From: Methanomassiliicoccaceae archaeon
GTDB taxonomy: Archaea > Thermoplasmatota > Thermoplasmata > Methanomassiliicoccales > Methanomethylophilaceae
DNA length: 13,242 bases
NCBI GenBank assembly: GCA_031260545.1
Contig: JAIRJQ010000034.1
Location: 1-13,242, forward strand
Direction: 5' to 3'
Position 1 is the first letter of the stretch, and each line of letters begins with the position of its first letter. The notes under the pieces are model-generated. The model had not been told where the DNA came from, made no database searches, and was given only the letters and a program-made list of their open reading frames with translations. A program made the translations under genes and the position numbers. Shown here one piece after another: positions 1-8,084 of this stretch.

Positions 1-2669
1 ACAAGACAACTGGCATACTGAAGATCACGGCTGAGATCACAGGCCACATATATGTAAATGTGGTCCCCGAACCGGACATATACAAAATTGTTTACAATTA
101 TGTACTTGACGGCGTAACGCAAGAAGATCCGTTCGACGACGGCTACATCCTTCCGGGGCCTGTGGAAAAAGTCTACGGAGACAACACGTTCTCATTATCG
201 TTCATCGTCAAAAAAGGATACAACCTTGTGCTGCCGGTCGTATTCGACCCCAGTTTAGAGATTAAGGGCCCCACGTCAAGTACTGACTCAGAGGGAACAA
301 CAACATATGTGTACGAGCTGAAAGAAAATGCAGAGATCACGCACAGCTTCACGATAACCATCACAGTGGAGCCCGATGAGTACTATGTGATATTCGACGG
401 AGAAGGATTCATTGCGTTCCGCGGAGACATCGAGATAAACCAGGACTTAGTCAAACACGGCTATGAGTACGAACTCCGTTTCATGATAGCGGATGGATAC
501 GTCAACGATCCTGCCAAAGTGCAGGCGGCGTTGTCGGCGGCCACGGAGAACAACGTGGGGTCACAGGGGACACTGCAGGTGGGTCCGTTCAACACGTTCT
601 ACACTCTGCTTGTAAAAAATGTGCAGGGGACGATCCACTTTGAGATAAACACCGTGAAAACATGGACGATAACCGCGGACGTGTCCAATGCGACGGCTGC
701 GTCCATTGTATCGCCCATGGAGGAGGGTTCCAAGCCGCAGTTCACGCTTTCCGCGAATTCCGGATACAGGCTGCCTGATTCCATAACCGTGACAATGGGC
801 GTAACGACACTCTCACAGGGTGCTTCGGACTACACCTACGAATTATCATCGGACAAAATGTCGGCGACGTTCACGCTGACGATCGACGGCGGTATAACGG
901 GAGATCTAGTAATAACAGAAAAATCCGTGAAGACATGGGTCATAACGCTCATGCCTCGGCCCGGATTGGATGTAGGACCTTATACAGGTTATACCACGAC
1001 GGTGGATGACGGCGCTGATTTCATGTTCGTAGCGACCACGTACCCCACTTATGTGATCAAGTCTGTCGGAACGATCCCGGATACAGGACCAGATTCGATC
1101 GAAGAAACAGAATACGACGAACCTACTGAAACACACACATACAAAATACACGAGGTGAAAGAGGATCTGATAGTATATGTGTCAGTGTTTAAGACATGGA
1201 CAATAAACGCGGACGTGTCGAACGCAACAACGACGCCCTCGCCTTTAACATCACCGGTGGATGACGGAGATCCGCTTCAGTTCACGCTTTCCGCAGCCGA
1301 AGGGTACAGGCTGCCTGAAGAATTGACCGTGACGATGGCCGCTACGCTGGCGACCTTATCGCTCGTGCCGGATGTGGATTACACATACACACTGTCTCCG
1401 GACAGAACATCGGCGTCATTCACACTCACAAGGCCCGGCGCTGTGATAGGGGATGTGGAAATAACAGGAGCGTCCGTAAAGACGTGGACGGTCGAGATAA
1501 ACGTATCCGACGGAGGATCCGCGGAACCGACGGTCGTATCTCCGGTCGACGACGAAAGTACGTTGCAGGAATACACCCTTTCCGCAGCTGCAAAGTACAG
1601 GCTGCCTGACACAATAACAGTGACGATGGGAGGCGAAACGGTCCCGAGTGAAGACTATACGTACAACAAGCTCACAGGAGAGTTCAGTCTTAACGTTCCG
1701 GTGACCGGTAACGTGGTCGTTGACGTAACGTGCGTCAAGATCTGGGACGTGACAGTTCCGACCGGAACAGGATACATAATGTCACCGTCAGGTGTGACCG
1801 TTGTCGATGACGGTTCGAGCTTCACGTTCACGCTTTCCGCGGCCGCCGGTTACAGAATAGATCGCGACATCGTGGGGATAGACGGGGACGGCGTAAAGAA
1901 CTACACCGGCCCGGATGCCGGTGTTTACACATACACGATAACGAATATCAAGTCAGACATCACGGTAGTGATAGATCTCGACAGTCTGATCAAAACGTGG
2001 GATGTGACCCTCTCTGACGGTAAAGGATACGTACTCGATCCGGCAGGAGGAGTGTATACTCTGGATGAAACAGATCCATTCACATTCACGGTGGAAGTGC
2101 TCCCCGGATATCGTATACTCGATCCGTTCGTAACGATATATTCGGAGACGGGATCGGGAACGCTAAGCATGACGCAGATAAGCGACAACGTTTATGAGTT
2201 CACGATATCCGATATAACAGGGGACATTTCGGTCTCAGTGGATGTCGAGAAATTATACACCGTTAACGTAACTTACGATGCCGGTACCGCATTCGAATAC
2301 TCATGGGACGGATGGGAGACCGTGTACACACCCGAACTCGATCCCGAAGGAGGAGTATACACATTCGAGGTGCCGGAAGGATCGGTGCTCCTGATGCGTG
2401 CATTGAACTACGGCAAGAATACTGTCATATGGGATGATGATGTTTCCTCCGCAAGCCACAGAGGCCCCACATTCATCGGCCCCTCTACCAGAGGGGGAGA
2501 GGACATCGAAGAACTGAACGTGAAACTTATATTCACAGTGACGGTAGAGCTGGAATGGGGTTCCGTGCTGTGGATGATCATGACGATCCTGTTCATATGC
2601 AGCCTGGTATCCTTGATGTTCTGGGTACGAACGGATGAGAAGACAGAGGAGGAAGTGCCGGATCAGTAA
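1..2669 (+). CDS. Repeat-rich surface (adhesin-like) protein, C-terminal anchor; 5' partial
   Basis: The frame is open from base 3 to a TAA at 2667-2669, so the start and any signal peptide lie left of the window; 888 residues are visible. The GTG at base 60 is only the first start-like codon and is not the real start. Beta-rich units of 85-96 residues repeat, most opening with K-T-W and carrying a D-D-G/F-T-L-S-A/G-Y-R-L core. Counted from the codon at base 60, they begin at residues 200, 291, 378, 474, 560, 645 and more weakly 731. A hydrophobic segment at about residues 834-855 is followed by a short charged tail (RTDEKTEEEVPDQ), so the bulk should be outside the cell. This resembles Ig-like or Listeria-Bacteroides-type repeat proteins common on the surface of gut archaea and bacteria. 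Attachment or an envelope role is inferred; no catalytic motif was seen. The exact repeat family is uncertain. Confidence 0.8.
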   Translation, partial: KTTGILKITAEITGHIYVNVVPEPDIYKIVYNYVLDGVTQEDPFDDGYILPGPVEKVYGDNTFSLSFIVKKGYNLVLPVVFDPSLEIKGPTSSTDSEGTTTYVYELKENAEITHSFTITITVEPDEYYVIFDGEGFIAFRGDIEINQDLVKHGYEYELRFMIADGYVNDPAKVQAALSAATENNVGSQGTLQVGPFNTFYTLLVKNVQGTIHFEINTVKTWTITADVSNATAASIVSPMEEGSKPQFTLSANSGYRLPDSITVTMGVTTLSQGASDYTYELSSDKMSATFTLTIDGGITGDLVITEKSVKTWVITLMPRPGLDVGPYTGYTTTVDDGADFMFVATTYPTYVIKSVGTIPDTGPDSIEETEYDEPTETHTYKIHEVKEDLIVYVSVFKTWTINADVSNATTTPSPLTSPVDDGDPLQFTLSAAEGYRLPEELTVTMAATLATLSLVPDVDYTYTLSPDRTSASFTLTRPGAVIGDVEITGASVKTWTVEINVSDGGSAEPTVVSPVDDESTLQEYTLSAAAKYRLPDTITVTMGGETVPSEDYTYNKLTGEFSLNVPVTGNVVVDVTCVKIWDVTVPTGTGYIMSPSGVTVVDDGSSFTFTLSAAAGYRIDRDIVGIDGDGVKNYTGPDAGVYTYTITNIKSDITVVIDLDSLIKTWDVTLSDGKGYVLDPAGGVYTLDETDPFTFTVEVLPGYRILDPFVTIYSETGSGTLSMTQISDNVYEFTISDITGDISVSVDVEKLYTVNVTYDAGTAFEYSWDGWETVYTPELDPEGGVYTFEVPEGSVLLMRALNYGKNTVIWDDDVSSASHRGPTFIGPSTRGGEDIEELNVKLIFTVTVELEWGSVLWMIMTILFICSLVSLMFWVRTDEKTEEEVPDQ
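657..2249 (+). repeat. Six tandem ~85-96-residue beta repeat units
   Basis: Units begin near bases 657, 930, 1191, 1479, 1737 and 1992. Parts are close at DNA level as well as in protein. The phrase TTCACGCTTTCCGC recurs at units 1, 3 and 5, and TACAGGCTGCCTGA recurs at units 1, 3 and 4. Units 1 and 3 also share the opening that encodes T-W-T-I-x-A-D-V-S-N-A-T. Unit 2 is more diverged. This points to growth by duplication, with units 1 and 3 the closest pair. Confidence 0.8.
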
Positions 2670-2712
2670 TGCAGGCAGCGAACGAATGAACGGAAGGCAA
2701 CGGGACGGGGGC

Positions 2713-2742
2713 CAGTTCCCGGCCGCGGAACGCCGGGAACTG
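2713..2742 (+). other. Strong GC-rich hairpin after the surface protein gene
   Basis: A perfect 11-bp stem (CAGTTCCCGGC / GCCGGGAACTG) closes an 8-base loop, 43 bases past the TAA. No T-tract follows at once, so it may protect the mRNA 3' end or aid termination with the second hairpin downstream. It could also be a relic of a mobile sequence. What is seen is only the perfect stem. Confidence 0.7.
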
Positions 2743-2776
2743 CTTCATCGTCATCAATGCCGTTCGAACTCCTTTA

Positions 2777-2819
2777 CAAAAGGATGCCCAAAGGCATCCG
2801 CTTTTATATTCTTCTTTTA
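2777..2819 (+). terminator. Hairpin plus T-rich tail, terminator of the surface protein gene
   Basis: GGATGCC (2782-2788) pairs with GGCATCC (2793-2799) around a CAAA loop. The flanking AAAA and TTTT can extend the stem past a GC bulge. A T-rich run (CTTTTATATTCTTCTTTTAT) follows, which suits archaeal transcription termination. It sits just before the promoter of the next gene. Confidence 0.7.
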
Positions 2820-2840
2820 TTGAGCACTTTTTACGGGGAT

Positions 2841-2875
2841 AAGTTTTTTTATACCGAAGATTATAATCAAGGTCG
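2841..2875 (+). promoter_or_regulatory. TATA promoter of the homocitrate-synthase-type gene
   Basis: A T-rich TATA box (TTTTTATA, 2846-2853) follows an A/G-rich BRE-like stretch (GGGGATAAG). By the usual archaeal spacing, transcription would begin near 2875, giving a leader of about 54 bases that holds the two stem-loops described separately. The start site is inferred from spacing only. Confidence 0.5.
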
Positions 2876-2880
2876 CTGAA

Positions 2881-2919
2881 TGCCGTTCGACGGCAATGAT
2901 TAAGCTCTGTTAAACAGAG
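2881..2919 (+). promoter_or_regulatory. Two leader stem-loops, the second overlapping the ribosome site
   Basis: Stem 1 is TGCCGT (2881-2886) with ACGGCA (2890-2895) and a TCG loop. Stem 2 is CTCTGT (2905-2910) with ACAGAG (2914-2919) and a TAA loop. The likely Shine-Dalgarno GAGG (2917-2920) shares bases with the right arm of stem 2, nine bases before the ATG at 2929. Pairing in stem 2 would hide the ribosome site, so translation control is possible. At DNA level either palindrome could instead be a protein operator. Confidence 0.5.
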
Positions 2920-2928
2920 GAATGATAA

Positions 2929-4098
2929 ATGAGAACAAAAGAGGACGTCCTTAAGATACTAGACAACCGCGTAGTTATATGTGATACGACACTGAGAGAC
3001 GGGGAACAGACAGCTGGTATCGTTTTTGCCAATATAGAGAAGTACAGGATAGCACAGATGCTTGATGATGCCGGCGTACAGCAGATAGAGGCAGGCATAC
3101 CGGCAATGGGCGGTGATGAGAAATCCGCCGTGAGGCACATCGCGAACATGGGGCTTAACGCATCCGTACTGGGATGGAACAGAGCGGACATACAGGACAT
3201 CAACGACAGTCTCGACTGCGGCGTGGATTCCGTAGCGATATCAATGTCATCATCCGACATCCATATACAGAATAAGATCAAAAAATCGAGGGAGTGGGTG
3301 CTCGCCAAGATATCCGAGGCGGTGCAGCATGCTGCAGACCACGGGATGTATATCTCATGCAATGCCGAGGACGCCTCACGCGCCGATCTCGGATTTTTAA
3401 TAGAATTCGCAAGAACGGCGAAAGCCGCCGGAGCTTCACGTTTGAGATACTGCGACACGATCGGCCGCGAAGATCCTTTCACGGTATTCGAGAGAGTGAA
3501 GACAATAATCAAGCTCGTCGGTATCGAGGTTGAGATGCACACGCATAACGATTTCGGAATGGCGAACGCGAACACAATGGCAGGCATCAAAGCGGGTGCG
3601 AAGTTCGCGAGCACTACAGTAATGGGTATAGGCGAGAGAAGCGGCAACAACGCGCTGGAAGAGATAATAATGACATGCAGGCACATCCTCAACATCGACA
3701 CGGGCGTGGACCCGTTAAAGATGAAGCCGCTTGCTGAATTCGTATCAGTTGCATCAGGAAGGCCGATATACGTTTCAAAACCGTTCCTCGGTGCCAATTG
3801 TTTTGCGCACGAGGCCGGCATACACACGGACGGGATAATCAAGGATCACAAAAATTATGAGCCTTATGAGCCGGAAGAATGCGGACTGGAGAGGAAGATC
3901 GTCATAGGAAAGCATTCCGGCAGAAGTACGTTAATATCGGACCTCGGTAAAAGGGGCATCTCATTGGACGACGATACCGCTCAGCTGTTGCTGGACAACG
4001 TAAGAAAAGCGTCGATAGCGATGAAACGCTCCCTGACATCCGATGAATTGTTCAGCCTGTACAACAATCTGATCAAAGGAATAGATATGTTCGACTAA
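2929..4098 (+). CDS. Homocitrate synthase family (NifV/AksA-type) acyltransferase
   Basis: This 389-residue enzyme belongs to the LeuA/NifV/AksA/citramalate synthase family, which condenses acetyl-CoA with a 2-oxoacid. The TIM-barrel signature DTTLRDGEQTAG lies at residues 19-30 (catalytic R23, metal ligand D24). The metal motif HTHND is at 204-208, GIGERSGN at 233-240, and a HEAGIH segment near 310 begins the C-terminal part. Length fits NifV and AksA (about 380-400) and is too short for bacterial LeuA with its regulatory domain. The T-A-G after the Gln and the E-A-G-I-P-A-M-G segment look most like homocitrate synthases. In a methanogen it could make homocitrate for nitrogenase cofactor or start 2-oxosuberate synthesis for coenzyme B; no nif or other aks gene is beside it to decide. 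ATG 2929 follows GAGG. It is a single-gene unit with its own promoter. A long minus-strand open frame opposite it is a shadow. Confidence 0.85.
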   Translation: MRTKEDVLKILDNRVVICDTTLRDGEQTAGIVFANIEKYRIAQMLDDAGVQQIEAGIPAMGGDEKSAVRHIANMGLNASVLGWNRADIQDINDSLDCGVDSVAISMSSSDIHIQNKIKKSREWVLAKISEAVQHAADHGMYISCNAEDASRADLGFLIEFARTAKAAGASRLRYCDTIGREDPFTVFERVKTIIKLVGIEVEMHTHNDFGMANANTMAGIKAGAKFASTTVMGIGERSGNNALEEIIMTCRHILNIDTGVDPLKMKPLAEFVSVASGRPIYVSKPFLGANCFAHEAGIHTDGIIKDHKNYEPYEPEECGLERKIVIGKHSGRSTLISDLGKRGISLDDDTAQLLLDNVRKASIAMKRSLTSDELFSLYNNLIKGIDMFD

Positions 4099-5891
4099 TC
4101 CTCATCGTCGACATTCACTTTCTTTCTCTGTCTTCCGCCGGTCTTTTTCAGTTTGCCCTGCTCAAGCGCCCATTCGTAACTTTTCATCTCTGCGGGTGCG
4201 ATAAGGACACGGTCCCCTTTAACGAATTTGCGGTTTATCGTCCAGTTCGTGAACGGTGAGATCACACGGTATTCGTCAGCGTCCATCACGATCTCCGTGG
4301 TATTCGGGCGGCCGCGCATCTGCGAATACGTGCCGTTGAATATGTTCACCTTTTTGTCTTTAACTTCGCACACTTTCGTGCACACCGAATCTAAAAAATA
4401 ACGGTCATGCGTGACGACCATTATCGTTCCCTCATAATCGTTCAATGCTTCTTCGACCGCATGCCTCGACGGGATATCGAGATAGTTCGTCGGCTCATCC
4501 AGTATCAAAAGATTTGTTTCATCTAATAGGATCAACGTGAGCGCCACTCTCGCCCGTTCGCCGCCGGACAGGGTGCTCATAGGTCTGTCGACCTGATCTC
4601 CGGTAAGCAGCATTCTTGCGAGAAGGCCTCTCGCTTCGCCCCTTCTGTCCTTTCCGATCACCCTGAGTATCTGTTCTTCCGCTGTGAGGTTAAGATCAAG
4701 CCGGTCATGGCCTTGCGAGAAATAACCTATCTTAGCGCCGGGGGCGACCCATAACTCTCCTTTGCTGGGTATCTTTTCCAGCAGCGCTTTGACAAGTGTG
4801 CTTTTTCCGGAACCGTTGGGGCCGAATATGCCTATCTTGTCGCCTTTCATTATCTCTAAGTTAACATTTTCCAATATCGTTCTGCCGCCGAGCTCTATCC
4901 TCAAGTTCTTGGCGGTCAGCATGTTCTTTCCGGATTTTTGGGCAGCCTGTATCTTCACTGTGATCTCTTTGCTCACTTCCGGGGCTTCCTTCTCTTCGAG
5001 ACGGTCGATCATCTTCTTTCTTGTTTTATGCGTAGAGAAGAACCACTGGTCCCTGTGCATCTCGTCCGCTATCTCTTCCTGCTTTCGTTTATTGGAAGCA
5101 TATTTTCTGTACTCCGCTTCCATCCGTTCAAGTTCCATCATCTTTTTCATGACGAAGGCGGTGTAATTGCCTTTGTACTCCCTGGTCTTCCCGAACGAGA
5201 TCTCGGTCATGCGTGTTGCGACCTTATCTAAAAAGTAGCGGTCGTGGCTGATCACCACCAGCGTACATTTCGTATCCAGAAGATGGTCCTCCAGCCATTC
5301 GACGGTCGAGATGTCCAGGTGGCTCGTCGGTTCGTCCAGGAACAGAACGTCGCATCCTTCCGCCTGCACTAAAGCTCTTGCAAGCATCACTTTCGTACGC
5401 TCGCCGCCGCTCAGTGTGTCCATTGTTCTGTTCATTATCTCCGCTGATAATCCTACCTTCTGGACAGATGACAGCAGAAGGCCCTCGTCCTCGGCGCCCG
5501 AACGCGAAAGTTCCTTCTCCAGGGATGCGTATTCATCAGTGACCGAATTCCAGTCGATGTCCTTTCCCGACGTCATAAGAGAATCGATCTCGCTCATCCT
5601 TCTCCTTATGTTCTCGACATGCCCGTAAGGTCTTCCGAGAACGTCGTGCACGGTATAACGGGATGATGATTCCGCGAACTGAGGAAGATATCCTATCTTT
5701 TGAGTGTTCCTTGTCAATTCACCGGTATCGCATTTTATCTCTCCGAGGAATATTTTCATGAACGTGCTTTTTCCGGCGCCGTTCACGCCTATAAGACCGA
5801 TGCTGTCCCCGCGGTTGATCTGCAGGTCCGCTTTCACCAGCACCTTGACAGGACCGAACGATTTTGCCACGGATTCCGCTTTAAGCAGCAT
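4095..5891 (-). CDS. ABC-F family ATPase, two ABC domains
   Basis: This soluble 598-residue protein has two ABC ATPase domains and no membrane segment, which defines the ABC-F class (Uup, EttA and ribosome-protection factors). With ATG 5891 as residue 1, Walker A sites GVNGAGKST and GPNGSGKST lie near 35-43 and 357-365, LSGGE signatures near 160 and 441, and Walker B FLDEP and LILDEP near 184 and 462. The linker at about 245-305 is charged and helical, like the P-site-tRNA-interaction motif of ABC-F proteins. A C-terminal extension ends in a basic then acidic tail (KKTGGRQRKK, then DDED). A ribosome-associated role is inferred from the family; the target is unknown. The start is uncertain: ATG 5897 and GTG 5900 are in frame, and AGTGAT lies just upstream of ATG 5891. 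It begins 9 bases after the hydantoinase-type stop, so they are co-transcribed. The stop is TAG and overlaps the convergent gene by 4 bp. Confidence 0.9.
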   Translation of the reverse strand: MLLKAESVAKSFGPVKVLVKADLQINRGDSIGLIGVNGAGKSTFMKIFLGEIKCDTGELTRNTQKIGYLPQFAESSSRYTVHDVLGRPYGHVENIRRRMSEIDSLMTSGKDIDWNSVTDEYASLEKELSRSGAEDEGLLLSSVQKVGLSAEIMNRTMDTLSGGERTKVMLARALVQAEGCDVLFLDEPTSHLDISTVEWLEDHLLDTKCTLVVISHDRYFLDKVATRMTEISFGKTREYKGNYTAFVMKKMMELERMEAEYRKYASNKRKQEEIADEMHRDQWFFSTHKTRKKMIDRLEEKEAPEVSKEITVKIQAAQKSGKNMLTAKNLRIELGGRTILENVNLEIMKGDKIGIFGPNGSGKSTLVKALLEKIPSKGELWVAPGAKIGYFSQGHDRLDLNLTAEEQILRVIGKDRRGEARGLLARMLLTGDQVDRPMSTLSGGERARVALTLILLDETNLLILDEPTNYLDIPSRHAVEEALNDYEGTIMVVTHDRYFLDSVCTKVCEVKDKKVNIFNGTYSQMRGRPNTTEIVMDADEYRVISPFTNWTINRKFVKGDRVLIAPAEMKSYEWALEQGKLKKTGGRQRKKVNVDDED

Positions 5892-5900
5892 ACACATCAC

Positions 5901-7931
5901 TCATAATCTGACATATTCGGACACATATTCTTCCGTTTTGAATTGTTTCGGTTTTCCGACAGCGGTCACGGTGATCATCGTCTCTATGAGGACGCGTCCG
6001 TCATAGCCTTCCCCGAGGCCCACTTTCTTTTCGTGTTTCGAAGAACGTACATCAATGTGGTCCGCGCCCGCCCTCAATGCACGTTCTCTTACGTATCGTT
6101 CTCCCTCTTCTACTGCGAACACCTCTCCTTTGCTCATTTTTTCAAATTCAATGCGGCCGAACGGTGCAAAGAGTATACACGAAGGATCATCCAGCGCATT
6201 CTCGCCGATGCCCGGTTTCAGAAGGACCTCCACTGTCTCCACGATGCTTCCCGTAACTGCACCGATCGCGTTGCCCACTTCAGAATATTCAGGGAGAAGC
6301 AGTTCCGTCTCAAATTTCACGGCCACCTGCGGGAACCATGCGGACACGGGAGCTCCTATACCAATGAGAGGTTTGTTCAATCTTATGATGCACTCGTAAT
6401 CCAGCCCGCTCTGGCGCGAGATGGCCTTCCTCATAAGGTCGTATCCTACGGCATCCAGTTTGAATGTGTCAGTTTCTTCGAAGAACAGTTTTCTGAGGAG
6501 TTCCTCGGCAAGTTTGTCGATCACCTTTCCTTTGGCGAATCTTATGAATTCTGCTTCGGTCATCCCCATCTTGTTGGATTGATGCGATACGGCATATTCG
6601 GACGCGGCCTTTTCATATTCCGCGTAAGTTCCTTCCGCATGCAAGATGTCCGTCGGCGTCAGTCCGATGCGCTGGACCATTCCGATCTCCTCCATCTTTG
6701 CGACGTTGAATGAAAAAGGATGAACATTCAGTTTAACTCCTGCTTCTTTCAGAGAGAACGGCTCCGTTGATATCATCTCCAGCAATGCATGATCCTCTTT
6801 ACTGAGAAGCACATTTTTTATATCTTTCAGTTTAATGAAAAATTCTGTATCCTGAACTATGTTCTTGACATCCATGCTCTCCGGCGAGAATCTTGATCTG
6901 ACGGCGGCGACGGCTTTCAATCTGGGTATCAGCTGAGGCCATCTGCTCGCCGCGATGCATAACGGGACCACGCGTGAAGGCTCAAGCATGAATTTGCTGC
7001 CGTTGACGATCATCCTGGAATCCCCGCCTATTCCCGACGTCGATATCTCAGCGGCCATCACCCTCGTCCTTCGTCCGCCGATCATCGCTCCCTCTTTTTC
7101 AAGCCTCGGGAAACCGTTCCTGAGAATGCCTATGTCAAGCGTCGTACCGCCCATGTCCATTACTATCGCATCTTCCTTGCCGGTGAGCATCTTCGCCCCG
7201 ATGAGGCTGGCCGCCGGGCCGGACAATATCGTTTCTATCGGACGTTCAAGCGCCACGCTCTCGCTCATTATCGACCCGTCGCCTTTCACGATCATCAGCG
7301 GCGCTTTGATATCATACTCGATCATCACTTTTTTCACAGAATCCATCAGGTCCTTTATTATCGGTATCAGACGTGAATTCATTACTGACGTTATAGTGCG
7401 TTCATGGTATCCGAGACTGGATGATAATTCGTGGCCGCATACCACGGGTATGTCGAGCACTTCCTTTGCGATCCTCTTAAGACGAAGCTCATGGTCCGGA
7501 TTTCGAACACTGAGGTAACTGTTTATCGCCAGACCGTCAACTCGATCCTTCACGGACATCATGAATCTCCTTGCGGCATCCTCGTCAAGCGGAGCAGCCT
7601 CGTTCCCTTCAAGGTCATGGCCCCCGGACACCGTTGTATGAAGATCAACGGGTATCGTCATTTCGAATTCCTCGCCGACGCATATCAGGGCGACGCGGCA
7701 GCCTTTCCCTTCCACTATCGAATTTGTTGCCAGCGTTGATGATAACGATACCATCGCCGCTTTTTTCAGAAGCTCTTTGTCAAAACCGATGAGTGTGTTC
7801 CGTACTCCGACGGAAAGGTCGTCCCTTGTCGTCAATGCTTTGGATTTCTGCAGGACCCTGTTCTTATCCATATCCATGAGGACAGCGTCCGTATACGTTC
7901 CTCCGGTGTCAAATCCCAACCCTATCTGCAA
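5901..7931 (-). CDS. Hydantoinase/oxoprolinase family (HyuA-type) ASKHA ATPase
   Basis: This 676-residue protein is a HyuA/OplA-type ATPase. Taking TTG 7931 as the start, the N-terminal phosphate motif GFDTGGTYTD is at residues 6-15, a KGDGS segment at 216-220, SGPAAS at 237-242, the second phosphate motif DMGGTTLDIG at 259-268 and SGIGGDS at 299-305. The C-terminal half has GIGAPV and an E-V-G-N-A-I-G-A segment as in archaeal members. Known relatives hydrolyse ATP to open 5-oxoproline or hydantoin rings or to carboxylate ketones, usually with a HyuB partner; none is in the window. The substrate is therefore unknown. TTG 7931 is preferred because AGGTGA sits five bases upstream; TTG 7979 and GTG 7940 are in-frame alternatives, but residues before 7931 match nothing in the family fold. 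The gene has its own TATA box and three upstream boxes, and leads the ABC-F gene. Confidence 0.85.
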   Translation of the reverse strand: MQIGLGFDTGGTYTDAVLMDMDKNRVLQKSKALTTRDDLSVGVRNTLIGFDKELLKKAAMVSLSSTLATNSIVEGKGCRVALICVGEEFEMTIPVDLHTTVSGGHDLEGNEAAPLDEDAARRFMMSVKDRVDGLAINSYLSVRNPDHELRLKRIAKEVLDIPVVCGHELSSSLGYHERTITSVMNSRLIPIIKDLMDSVKKVMIEYDIKAPLMIVKGDGSIMSESVALERPIETILSGPAASLIGAKMLTGKEDAIVMDMGGTTLDIGILRNGFPRLEKEGAMIGGRRTRVMAAEISTSGIGGDSRMIVNGSKFMLEPSRVVPLCIAASRWPQLIPRLKAVAAVRSRFSPESMDVKNIVQDTEFFIKLKDIKNVLLSKEDHALLEMISTEPFSLKEAGVKLNVHPFSFNVAKMEEIGMVQRIGLTPTDILHAEGTYAEYEKAASEYAVSHQSNKMGMTEAEFIRFAKGKVIDKLAEELLRKLFFEETDTFKLDAVGYDLMRKAISRQSGLDYECIIRLNKPLIGIGAPVSAWFPQVAVKFETELLLPEYSEVGNAIGAVTGSIVETVEVLLKPGIGENALDDPSCILFAPFGRIEFEKMSKGEVFAVEEGERYVRERALRAGADHIDVRSSKHEKKVGLGEGYDGRVLIETMITVTAVGKPKQFKTEEYVSEYVRL

Positions 7932-7985
7932 AATATTCACCTGTTGTTCTTGCGTTAACGAATGTGAGAGTGATATCAATACAAC

Positions 7986-7997
7986 TATTTAATATAA
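7986..7997 (-). promoter_or_regulatory. TATA box of the hydantoinase/ABC-F unit
   Basis: On the minus strand the site reads TTATATTAAATA. Transcription would start near 7966 by normal spacing, leaving a leader of about 35 bases before the TTG start at 7931. The first ATACnGTAT box lies 4 bp upstream, over the expected BRE. Confidence 0.5.
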
Positions 7998-8001
7998 CAC
8001 A

Positions 8002-8070
8002 ATACCGTATAACTTTTTTAAGTAAGAACATACCGTATAACTTTTCAGACGGTCGTATACTGTATAAAAC
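8002..8070. repeat. Three phased palindromic boxes, ATACnGTAT
   Basis: ATACCGTATAACTTTT occurs exactly twice, at 8002-8017 and 8030-8045. A third, imperfect copy (ATACTGTATAAAAC) is at 8057-8070. Each contains the palindrome ATAC-n-GTAT, and the copies are 28 and 27 bp apart, close to two and a half helical turns. Placement just upstream of the hydantoinase TATA box suggests operators for a repressor or activator. They lie between the zinc-ribbon stop and the TATA box. Confidence 0.65.
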
Positions 8071-8084
8071 ATCTGAAAGAGATA

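Noticed and set aside
2756..2767. AATGCCGTTCGA, repeated at 2879-2890, and resembling a tRNA T-loop
   Set aside because: No T-stem, anticodon arm or acceptor pairing surrounds either copy, so it is neither a tRNA nor a convincing attachment site; a 12-bp match may be chance.
2910..3842. Long minus-strand open frame (310 codons) opposite the homocitrate synthase gene
   Set aside because: It lies fully antisense to a gene with clear catalytic motifs, has no ribosome site, and its protein is Ser/Ala/Ile-rich without motifs, as expected from a shadow frame.
5943..6713. Plus-strand open frame of 256 codons inside the hydantoinase gene
   Set aside because: Antisense to a well-supported gene, with a Phe/His/Arg-rich composition typical of shadows.
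8047..8076. Imperfect inverted repeat CAGACG / CATCTG as terminator of the zinc-ribbon gene
   Set aside because: Only six pairs with one G-T mismatch and a long loop, followed by A rather than T on the transcribed strand.
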